Shown in pieces: positions 1 to 6,181 of a stretch of 64,000 nucleotides of DNA (positions within the stretch are counted from its first letter, which is position 1; every line of letters starts with the position of its first letter). Source of the DNA: Sporomusa silvacetica DSM 10669 (GTDB lineage: Bacteria; Bacillota; Negativicutes; Sporomusales; Sporomusaceae); the NCBI RefSeq assembly GCF_002257705.1, contig NZ_LSLK01000071.1:1-64000 (forward strand), written 5' to 3'. The notes below the pieces were generated by a model. That model was not told the origin of the DNA. It ran no database searches and saw nothing but the letters and a program-made list of their open reading frames with translations. Position numbers and translations under genes: made by a program.

Positions 1-2
1 GG

Positions 3-953
3 ATTAAAAGCGTATCATCTAAAGCTGTTAAACAGGCAATAATGAACGGTGAACAGGCATTTAAGCGATTCTTTAAAGGCGAAAGCAAATTCCCTAGATT
101 CAAGAAAAAGAAAAACCAAGATGTTAAATCTTATTTCCCTAAAAACAATAAAACTGATTGGACGGTTGAACGGCATAGAGTAAAAATACCTACTATTGGC
201 TTTGTTCAACACAAAGAAAAAGGCTATATACCTACTAATGCGGTGGTTAAAAGTGGAACTGCATCCATTCAAGCAGGAAGATATTTTGTATCTGTTCTGA
301 TTGATAGTAATGAAAAACCAAAAGAAGATATTGAATCGACTAACGGCATTGGCATTGACCTAGGGATTAAGACATTAGCAACAATAAGCAATAACAAGGT
401 ATTCAAGAATATCAATAAGACAAATTATGTTCGTAAACTCAAACGGAAGTTAAAACGTGAGCAAAGACGTTTATCGAGAAAGTATGAACACAAAAAGAAA
501 AGAGGTGAAAAAACTGCTACTTACTCTGCAAACATAGCAAAACAAGTTAAGAAAATACAAGCCATTCATTACAAGCTAACTAATATCCGTAATGATTACA
601 CCAATAAAGTGGTTAATGAGATAGCGAAAACCAAGCCCTCTCATATTACTATTGAGGATTTGAATAGTAGCGGCATGATGAAGAATAGGCATTTAGCAAA
701 AGCAGTAGCGGAACAAAAGTTCTATTGCTTCAAGCAAAAACTAGAGTGTAAGTGCAAAGATAACGGCATTGAATTAAGGGTGGTTGACAGATTTTATCCA
801 TCGTCAAAAACCTGTTCGTGTTGCGGAAATATTAAGAAAGACCTAAAACTTTCTGACAGGACTTACACTTGCCAAGAGTGCGGATTAGTAATAGACCGCG
901 ATTTGAACGCTAGTATAAATCTTGCGAATGCCAAAATATACAAGTTAGCATAA
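3..953 (+). CDS. tnpB: TnpB-family RNA-guided nuclease of an IS200/IS605-type element (5' end outside window)
   Basis: The frame is open from the first bases of the window, so the N terminus is missing; the methionine at 42 is internal. TnpB proteins are transposon-encoded nucleases guided by an RNA made from the element's right end. The three RuvC motifs are visible: GIDLGIKT (Asp codon at 357), IEDLN (Glu codon at 654) and DRDLNAS (Asp codon at 900). A four-cysteine zinc ribbon, CSCCG then CQECG, lies between motifs II and III. A basic Lys/Arg-rich stretch precedes motif II. No stop or frameshift is seen in the retained part, so the nuclease core looks intact. No TnpA is visible, but the left side is cut off. 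The gene lies directly upstream of the fumarase genes. Confidence 0.93.
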   Translation: MKSVSSKAVKQAIMNGEQAFKRFFKGESKFPRFKKKKNQDVKSYFPKNNKTDWTVERHRVKIPTIGFVQHKEKGYIPTNAVVKSGTASIQAGRYFVSVLIDSNEKPKEDIESTNGIGIDLGIKTLATISNNKVFKNINKTNYVRKLKRKLKREQRRLSRKYEHKKKRGEKTATYSANIAKQVKKIQAIHYKLTNIRNDYTNKVVNEIAKTKPSHITIEDLNSSGMMKNRHLAKAVAEQKFYCFKQKLECKCKDNGIELRVVDRFYPSSKTCSCCGNIKKDLKLSDRTYTCQECGLVIDRDLNASINLANAKIYKLA

Positions 954-1075
954 TCAAGCTATTGTATATGTGTACCGATGGCTAGTCGGGAATTTACGGC
1001 TGCGGAGTGTTATATAAACGGTGGTAGCTTCGGCCAAACCGGACACGATGAAACAGTAATTTTCTTAACATGGAT
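940..1075 (+). ncRNA. Right end of the TnpB element and probable omega-RNA scaffold
   Basis: In IS200/IS605 elements the guide RNA overlaps the 3' end of tnpB and runs to the right end of the element, the guide being flanking DNA. Here about 120 bases of GC-richer, hairpin-forming sequence follow the stop codon at 953. They have the look of such ends and stop at about 1075, shortly before the fumarase ribosome-binding site. The exact RNA boundaries and the element end cannot be fixed by eye. Confidence 0.45.
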
Positions 1076-1107
1076 ATATTTGTCTATGTTTTAAGTAGCA
1101 GGAAAGA

Positions 1108-1953
1108 ATGCGTACAATTGATGCCTTACAAATCACAGAGGCTATTGCTAAGCTAGCTGTTGATGCTAATTATTATTTGTCTGACGATATGCGTAGTGCG
1201 TTAGAGACGGCCAAAGAGCAAGAAGAGTCGCCGCTGGGGAAAGCTATTATTGGACAACTGGTAGAAAACGCCTGCATTGCCCGTGATGAACAAGTTCCTA
1301 TTTGCCAAGATACGGGAATGGCTGTCATATTTATGGAAATTGGCCAAGACGTTCACATTGCTGGCGGCAGTTTGTCTGATGCCGTTAATGCGGGAGTGGC
1401 TAAGGGCTACACCGAAGGTTATTTAAGAAAATCAGTGGTTGCAGAACCATTGTTTAACCGTAAAAATACCGGCAACAATACGCCGGCGGTATTACATACC
1501 ACTATCGTTCCTGGTGATAAAATCAAGATTGTTTTGGCCCCCAAAGGTTTTGGTAGTGAGAACATGAGTGCACTCAAAATGTACAAGCCCTCAGATGGCT
1601 TGCCAGCAATTAAGAAGTTTCTTGTAGACACTATTTTTAATGCAGGTCCTAATCCCTGTCCGCCAATTGTTATTGGTATTGGTATCGGCGGTACGATGGA
1701 GAAAGCGGCATTTTTGGCTAAAAAAGCTTTAATTCGCCCTGTCAATCAACGAAATTCCCATCCTGAATATGCTAAACTTGAACAAGAATTCCTAAGTCTA
1801 GTCAATCAAACAGGAGTAGGGGCGCAAGGGCTTGGCGGAAGGATAACGGCACTTGCTGTTAATATCGAATACTATCCAACTCATATAGCTGGCTTGCCAG
1901 TGGCGATCAATATCAATTGTCATGCCACGCGCCATGCTGAAGTTGAGTTATAG
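1108..1953 (+). CDS. fumA: Fumarate hydratase class I, alpha subunit
   Basis: This is the 281-residue N-terminal-type half of an oxygen-sensitive [4Fe-4S] fumarase, interconverting fumarate and malate in the cytoplasm. In Bacillota and archaea these enzymes are usually two chains, as here. The three cysteines expected to hold the cluster are Cys66 (PICQDTG), Cys184 (PNPCPP) and Cys271 (INCHATRH). The start is preceded by AGGAAAG. The beta-subunit gene follows after 13 bases, so the two are co-transcribed. The related L(+)-tartrate dehydratase shares this fold, so the substrate is inferred from family frequency. The TnpB element just upstream may have displaced the original promoter. Confidence 0.9.
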   Translation: MRTIDALQITEAIAKLAVDANYYLSDDMRSALETAKEQEESPLGKAIIGQLVENACIARDEQVPICQDTGMAVIFMEIGQDVHIAGGSLSDAVNAGVAKGYTEGYLRKSVVAEPLFNRKNTGNNTPAVLHTTIVPGDKIKIVLAPKGFGSENMSALKMYKPSDGLPAIKKFLVDTIFNAGPNPCPPIVIGIGIGGTMEKAAFLAKKALIRPVNQRNSHPEYAKLEQEFLSLVNQTGVGAQGLGGRITALAVNIEYYPTHIAGLPVAININCHATRHAEVEL

Positions 1954-1966
1954 AGAGGTATTAGAG

Positions 1967-2530
1967 ATGGAAAATACAATAAAAATTGCCACTCCGTTGA
2001 CCGAGGATAAAGCCCGTAAGCTTAAAGCCGGTGATTTTGTTCTTATTACCGGAACCATTTATACTTCACGGGATGCCGCTCATAAACGCATGGTTGAAGC
2101 CTTGGCCGCAGGTGAAAAGCTTCCGGTTGACTTTAAAGATCAAATTATCTATTATGTTGGCCCAACTCCTGCCAAACCAGGCCAAGCAATTGGATCAGCA
2201 GGGCCAACTACCAGTAGTCGTATGGATGCCTATGCGCCGCGCATGCTTGAGGAAGGTTTGCGGGGGATGATCGGCAAGGGCTATCGTTCTCCGGCTGTTG
2301 TTGATGCTATGAAAAAACATGGTGCAGTATATTTTGCAGCTACCGGTGGTGCGGCTGCCTTGATTGCCAAAACTATAAAAAAATATGAGGTTTTGGCTTA
2401 TGAGGACCTTGGTCCTGAGGCACTGGCTCGTTTAACTGTGGAAGATTTTCCGGCAATCGTTGTTATTGACAGCGAAGGCCGAAACTTCTATGAACAAGGA
2501 CAAGAAAAATACCGTACTATCAATTGCTAA
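1967..2530 (+). CDS. fumB: Fumarate hydratase class I, beta subunit
   Basis: 187 residues, the C-terminal-type half of the two-chain Fe-S hydro-lyase, forming the active site with the alpha chain. Family signatures include AGDFVLITGTIYTSRDAAHKR near the N terminus, GPTPAKPGQAIGSAGPTTS (about residues 65-85) and the KKHGAVYFAATGGAAAL segment. An upstream in-frame ATG at 1922 lies inside the alpha gene; I choose 1967 because GAGAGG sits 8-9 bases before it. The alpha gene ends 13 bases upstream. Same caveat as the alpha subunit: tartrate dehydratase beta chains are homologous. Confidence 0.9.
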   Translation: MENTIKIATPLTEDKARKLKAGDFVLITGTIYTSRDAAHKRMVEALAAGEKLPVDFKDQIIYYVGPTPAKPGQAIGSAGPTTSSRMDAYAPRMLEEGLRGMIGKGYRSPAVVDAMKKHGAVYFAATGGAAALIAKTIKKYEVLAYEDLGPEALARLTVEDFPAIVVIDSEGRNFYEQGQEKYRTINC

Positions 2531-2536
2531 TGAATC

Positions 2537-2575
2537 TTTGGATGCCGCTAAACCAAAGGCTTGGCGGCATCCAAA
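2537..2575. terminator. Hairpin after fumB, possibly a weak terminator
   Basis: TTTGGATGCCGC pairs with GCGGCATCCAAA around a short loop, and the stem extends inward through TAA/TTG. On the plus strand it is followed by A residues, not a T tract, so it is not a classical intrinsic terminator in that direction. Confidence 0.35.
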
Positions 2576-2594
2576 AAATACCTCGAAACCCTGC

Positions 2595-2623
2595 TTGACA
2601 AACAAATGAAATATCAGTATAAT
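2595..2623 (+). promoter_or_regulatory. Consensus sigma-A promoter for the tRNA operon
   Basis: TTGACA (2595-2600) and TATAAT (2618-2623) are both perfect consensus boxes with a 17-bp spacer, 14 bases before tRNA-Pro. This fits strong, growth-dependent tRNA transcription. Confidence 0.9.
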
Positions 2624-2637
2624 ATGTTTTGTGACTA

Positions 2638-2714
2638 CGGGGCGTGGCTCAGTTTGGTAGAGTACCTGGCTTGGGACCAGGGGGTCGCAGGTTCGAATCC
2701 TGCCGCTCCGACCA
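2638..2714 (+). tRNA. tRNA-Pro (anticodon TGG)
   Basis: The acceptor stem CGGGGCG pairs with CGCTCCG. The anticodon stem CCTGG/CCAGG encloses loop CTTGGGA with anticodon TGG. The GTTCGAATC T-loop is present and the 3' CCA is encoded. 77 nt, first gene of a three-tRNA operon. Confidence 0.97.
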
Positions 2715-2744
2715 CCTTACCTTAGGATAAAAAAAGTCATTGTT

Positions 2745-2818
2745 GCGGGTGTAGCTCAATGGTAGAGCACTAGCCTTCCAAGCTAGCTACGAGGGTTCGA
2801 TTCCCTTCACCCGCTCCA
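2745..2818 (+). tRNA. tRNA-Gly (anticodon TCC)
   Basis: The acceptor stem GCGGGTG pairs with CACCCGC. The anticodon stem CTAGC/GCTAG encloses loop CTTCCAA. The T-loop GTTCGATTC and an encoded CCA are present. 74 nt. Confidence 0.97.
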
Positions 2819-2839
2819 TTTTATGTCTAATAACATTAT

Positions 2840-2915
2840 GCGCCTGTAGCTCAGCGGATAGAGCAACCGCCTTCTAAGCGGTTGGCCGTAGGTTCAATTC
2901 CTACCAGGCGTGCCA
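2840..2915 (+). tRNA. tRNA-Arg (anticodon TCT), target of the integrative element
   Basis: The acceptor stem GCGCCTG pairs with CAGGCGT, with one terminal G-T. The anticodon arm CCGC/GCGG has loop CTTCTAA, and CCA is encoded. The 3' half from the anticodon loop onward (2870-2915) is also found at 23378, so the gene is kept whole by the integrated element, as is usual for tRNA attachment sites. Confidence 0.97.
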
Positions 2916-2927
2916 GAGAAATCAAGG
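2870..2927 (+). repeat. attL: 58-bp direct repeat in the tRNA-Arg 3' half
   Basis: This 58-bp sequence recurs without mismatch at 23378-23435. It covers the tRNA anticodon loop to its 3' end plus 12 bases downstream. The integrase gene begins about 110 bases inside it. Confidence 0.93.
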
Positions 2928-2955
2928 CTTCCGAGCAATCGGGAGCCTTTTGTTA
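2926..2955 (+). terminator. tRNA operon terminator supplied by the element's left end
   Basis: GGCTTCCGA and TCGGGAGCC enclose GCAA, followed by TTTTGTT. The sequence lies just inside attL, so the element brings its own terminator. A different hairpin (23434-23465) follows attR and is probably the original chromosomal one. Confidence 0.85.
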
Positions 2956-3025
2956 TGTAAATGCTAGTGTTTGTTTAGTGTTTACTTTGAAAAAAGATAT
3001 AAAAAGAATACGAAAGATACAGAAA

Positions 3026-3054
3026 AGCAGACCATTATTTAGTCTGCTTTTTTT
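3026..3054. terminator. Terminator at the 3' end of the integrase gene
   Basis: AGCAGAC and GTCTGCT form a stem with T runs in both directions (TTTTTTT on the plus strand, TTTT on the minus strand). It overlaps the integrase stop codon. A closely similar hairpin recurs at 32284-32310 in the decayed copy. Confidence 0.75.
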
Positions 3055-4306
3055 GTTTCTCTAATATTTCTTTTCCTTTGGCTTTACTGTCGGCTAATAT
3101 GCCACTCATTATATCGGCGGTCTGTTGTTCTGCTGATTGTATTACATGGGCGTAAATATCGGTCGTAGTACTAGTTCTAGCATGTCCAAGTTTGCCGGAT
3201 ACAGTGCGAACGTCTACGCCACTATTAATTAAGTAGCTAGCAGCCATATGTCGAAAGGCGTGAGGACTGATGTGTGGCAGTTTGTTTCCTACTGTGAATC
3301 TGGTTAGCCAGGTATTTAAGCTGTCGGGGTGCATTGCCTTACCTTCCCAAGTAGAAAAAACAAAGTCATGTTCTTTATGCCAGCGGTCGCCTAATTTTAG
3401 TTTCTTGGCAGATTGTTCTGCTTTGTGGCGTTTTAATACTGCCATAACACTTGGCGGGGCTGATAGTAAGCGGCTGGATAATTCGGTTTTAGGTTCTTTA
3501 AGGGTTAACCCTTTGGCGGGTATGTACTGCATAGTGTGAAGTATTCTTATAGTATTGTTGTCAAAGTCTATAGCATTCCATTGCAGGGCAAATAATTCCC
3601 CGCGTCTCATTCCAGTTGAAAGTGCCAGTAGCATTAAGGCTTGATACTTTGTTTCTGCGGTGTCCAGTTTAGCTAGAAATTCAGATAAGTTTTTTTTATC
3701 ATAAACGGCAATATGTGGCGATGTGGCTTTTGGCGTGTCGGTACGTTCACAAGGGTTAGTTGAAGCTAATCCCCATTTCATAGCGCGATTATAAAGTAAA
3801 TTTAGCAGCTTATGGTGTTTTTGAATGGTGGTGCTAGATAATGTGCTTTGGTCTTTTTTCTTGCCTTTGTAAGTGCCTTCCTCACTGAGATTGGTTATAA
3901 AGGCGCGTATGTTATTTGCTGTTATATTATCAAGCTGCTTGTGGCCGAGAGCGGTATCAATTCGAGTGAAAAATCCATCATAGGCCAGTATGGTTTTAGG
4001 AGCTAGTTTCTCCGTGTGTTTTTTGAAGTACGCATAAAATTCTTTGAGTGTCATTTTGGTGTTAGTTAGTATTGCCCCGCCTTTAATATCGGTAATCCAC
4101 TGAGCGCGAAGGTCAGATGCTTCCTTTGCGCTTTTGGCTGTGACGGTCTTAAAATAGCGTTTTTGTTGCTTTTTAGGCTTTCCTTGTTTATCAAGTACAG
4201 CGTTGCCTTGTTCGTCTGTAACCTCTGTGTAACCGTCTGTAATCGTTAATTTAAAGGTGTTTGCTGTTACCTGTAGGACGCCTGGATATTGTTTTATACC
4301 TGCCAT
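3035..4306 (-). CDS. int: Tyrosine recombinase (phage-type integrase)
   Basis: 423 residues. It has an N-terminal arm-binding region (about 1-75), a SAM-like core-binding domain (about 83-185) and a C-terminal catalytic domain. The catalytic set is present: Arg234 in TGMRRGEL, Lys273 in EPKT, His349 and Arg352 in HAFRH, His375 in LGHA, and the nucleophile Tyr385 in DIYAH. The gene points towards the tRNA, with its stop about 110 bases from attL. The direct repeats it would use as arm sites are listed separately. The protein should carry out integration at tRNA-Arg and, with the Xis-like protein at 5667, excision. Length and domain order are typical of Gram-positive phage and ICE integrases. 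Confidence 0.96.
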   Translation of the reverse strand: MAGIKQYPGVLQVTANTFKLTITDGYTEVTDEQGNAVLDKQGKPKKQQKRYFKTVTAKSAKEASDLRAQWITDIKGGAILTNTKMTLKEFYAYFKKHTEKLAPKTILAYDGFFTRIDTALGHKQLDNITANNIRAFITNLSEEGTYKGKKKDQSTLSSTTIQKHHKLLNLLYNRAMKWGLASTNPCERTDTPKATSPHIAVYDKKNLSEFLAKLDTAETKYQALMLLALSTGMRRGELFALQWNAIDFDNNTIRILHTMQYIPAKGLTLKEPKTELSSRLLSAPPSVMAVLKRHKAEQSAKKLKLGDRWHKEHDFVFSTWEGKAMHPDSLNTWLTRFTVGNKLPHISPHAFRHMAASYLINSGVDVRTVSGKLGHARTSTTTDIYAHVIQSAEQQTADIMSGILADSKAKGKEILEKQKKQTK

Positions 4307-4367
4307 ATGATGTTCCCTCCCTCAAAACATATGAATATAAAACTATTCTTTATTTGTGTTATGTTAC

Positions 4368-5210
4368 TTATTTTTTAGGTGGTCTGCCGCGCTTACGGCT
4401 TGTTAATGGACTTCCATTATTACATGTTTCTTCATTTTTTCTATATCTACGTTGTATATAGTATCTTTGACATTGAGGACTACAATATTTCCGGCTATTA
4501 TCTTTTAAAACCGTAAACCATTTGCCACACTGACAATGGCGGGGCTTGTTATGATTTGCAGTTATTTCAGCATAAATGTTTAGAAAAACAAGTTGCATTA
4601 AGTTATGTGCAGAAGGGCCAGTCTGTGGTTCCAAGGTCTTCAAGTTATAAGAGAAGTGCTGCGCTCCTGAGCATTTTACAACTTCGTTTAGTATTTGGTA
4701 TGAGTCGATATAACATTGTTCTAAATATCTATGGGTATGAAGATCCTGTAGTTCATATATTCCCATCATTTCTTTTACTTTCTCAACTTCTGGTGGAGTT
4801 GTAGGAAGTTTTTCTTTTTTTTGGCGACACAATTCAAATTCAAGTAACCAAGAAGCAATTTTTGCCCATATCAAAAATTCGCCAATATTTAGCTCTATCT
4901 CTTCGTCGTTATCATTGGTGCTTTTCCACCATTCAAAACCTGTACTACGATAAGGAAGCCCATATTTTTTGACCCATACCATGCAATCATCGGGTGTTTT
5001 GCATGATGCAAATTCAAGATGTATGGAAGTATCTTCGGTATTAGTTATGTTGGAGATTTCTGGAACTACCTGCAATGTAAGTATTGTAGAAGAACAGAGC
5101 CAGGGGTTATAAATTATTCCATTATTAGTTGTCGGTTTTATCATTCCGTCAACTAATTCATATGATTGTCTTTTTATTTTTTGCATATTAGGAACGTGAA
5201 TTCTATTCAT
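4368..5210 (-). CDS. Hypothetical protein with C-terminal zinc-finger-like motif and AT-hook
   Basis: 280 residues of unassigned family. The C terminus holds CQCGKWF, then KYCSPQCQ, a four-cysteine pattern as in small treble-clef or CGNR-like fingers. It ends with a basic KRGRPPKK tail resembling an AT-hook, so nucleic-acid binding is likely. The N-terminal 200 residues are acidic and Trp-rich with no motif I know. I prefer the second methionine as start because GAGGTG lies 6 bases before it; the first adds five residues. The gene lies between int and the regulatory gap at 5226-5471 and could be the lysogeny regulator, but this is only position-based. Confidence 0.6.
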   Translation of the reverse strand: MNRIHVPNMQKIKRQSYELVDGMIKPTTNNGIIYNPWLCSSTILTLQVVPEISNITNTEDTSIHLEFASCKTPDDCMVWVKKYGLPYRSTGFEWWKSTNDNDEEIELNIGEFLIWAKIASWLLEFELCRQKKEKLPTTPPEVEKVKEMMGIYELQDLHTHRYLEQCYIDSYQILNEVVKCSGAQHFSYNLKTLEPQTGPSAHNLMQLVFLNIYAEITANHNKPRHCQCGKWFTVLKDNSRKYCSPQCQRYYIQRRYRKNEETCNNGSPLTSRKRGRPPKK

Positions 5211-5225
5211 AATGTCACCTCTCAT

Positions 5226-5471
5226 ACTATTTTATAAAAATGAATACTATCAAAAGGACTTTAACTATATTCAATTATAATGGATAATCATAGTATAGTC
5301 AAGCAATTGATTGTCCTTTGAGAATTTTATATCCTGCTGTCGAGCGTTAAAACGAGGTATAGTTTAAACACGTAAAAACTGGGGCAAGAGCGAGTCTTTA
5401 AGGCTTGCCATGAAGAGCAGACCTAGTGCGGGGAAATTGCTATACCGATATTAAGAAGGAGGTTTTGAATT
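5226..5471. promoter_or_regulatory. Divergent control region between the reverse- and forward-strand genes
   Basis: This AT-rich gap separates the reverse gene ending its start at 5210 from the forward operon. It holds a spaced inverted repeat, CAAAAGGAC near 5253 and GTCCTTTGA near 5313, on either side of TATAAT-like sequence. A potentially folded segment (5356-5446) follows. The layout fits a divergent promoter with operators. Confidence 0.5.
5356..5446 (+). ncRNA. Candidate structured leader RNA ahead of the HTH gene
   Basis: GGTATAG (5356) and CTATACC (5440) would close a 91-nt domain. Inside, GGCAAG (5383) pairs with CTTGCC (5404). A strong AGGAGGT and a TTG start follow within 30 bases. 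I cannot match it to a known RNA class. Confidence 0.4.
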
Positions 5472-5666
5472 TTGATTAACTTTAATTCAAATAAAATGCT
5501 TAAAATTTTATTTATTGATAAAGGCATAACTCAAAAGATGCTTGCTAATGAGTTGGGAATTACTGAATTTACATTGTGCAGATGGCTTCGAAAAGAATTA
5601 CCATCCGACAAAAAAGGCGCAATATTAGCCGCAATTGGAAAACTAGCTACGGAAAGGGGGGTGTAA
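5472..5666 (+). CDS. Small helix-turn-helix protein (Cro/XRE-like)
   Basis: 64 residues starting at TTG, chosen because AGGAGGT lies about 9 bases upstream. The core KGITQKMLANELGITEFTLCRWL has the spacing of a helix-turn-helix, with the recognition helix ending in RWLRKE. Size and position right after the control region suggest a Cro-like or activator role at the early promoter. It is followed without a gap by the Xis-like gene. Confidence 0.7.
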   Translation: MINFNSNKMLKILFIDKGITQKMLANELGITEFTLCRWLRKELPSDKKGAILAAIGKLATERGV

Positions 5667-5963
5667 ATGGTTAAGCGGGAAAGTGTTCATACAGCTAGAG
5701 CCATACATGCCGTACAGAGTCAATTACCAGCAGAAAGCTACAAAAATAGTGTTTACACAATAAAAGAGATTAATAAAATTGCCAAAGAAGAAGGGCTTTC
5801 TAAAGTATTTCAAAGCTACACTACTCTTTACAATCTTGTTCGATCTGGAAATGTTCCTGTGACAAAGTTGGGTAATCGCTACTTGTTGCGAATTGTTGAT
5901 ATTGAAAATTATCTGTCTGGGACTATTACGCCAACAGTTGCTGGTATTCGTAGAGTTAACTAA
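5667..5963 (+). CDS. xis: Excisionase-like / MerR-type winged-helix DNA-binding protein
   Basis: 98 residues. The segment TTLYNLVRSGNVPVTKLGNRYLL then DIENYL is the typical excisionase-family pattern: a helix-turn-helix, a beta-wing with the conserved LGxRYL, and an ending D-I-x-x-Y-L. Such proteins bend DNA at attachment sites to direct excision, or act as small activators. It begins one base after the stop of the HTH gene, in the same operon. Annotation as Xis is by family and by the presence of int; a regulator role cannot be excluded. Confidence 0.7.
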   Translation: MVKRESVHTARAIHAVQSQLPAESYKNSVYTIKEINKIAKEEGLSKVFQSYTTLYNLVRSGNVPVTKLGNRYLLRIVDIENYLSGTITPTVAGIRRVN

Positions 5964-6013
5964 ATAAAAAGCCTGCTGGCGCATGACCAACAGGCAGAAA
6001 GGAATTATTCTTT

Positions 6014-6181
6014 ATGTATCTACATTATATCAAGAAATTGGTAAATTTGAAATTGTACGCTACTAATTACTTGGTTCATTCACTAATTGATGATGCTATT
6101 TGCATTGATAATCATTTGTTGGCCGACAAAGCAATAGTTCTTATGGATGCATTGCAGGAGGTTGGTATTATTGATGAATGA
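6014..6181 (+). CDS. Small hypothetical protein (55 aa) ahead of the primase
   Basis: The frame begins at ATG 6014, 7 bases after GGAATT in an AAAGGAATT stretch, and ends in TGA at 6179-6181. It overlaps the primase start by 8 bases, which argues for translational coupling. The protein is all-helical in appearance (MYLHYIKKLVNLKLYATNYL...). No known motif is seen. Confidence 0.5.
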   Translation: MYLHYIKKLVNLKLYATNYLVHSLIDDAICIDNHLLADKAIVLMDALQEVGIIDE

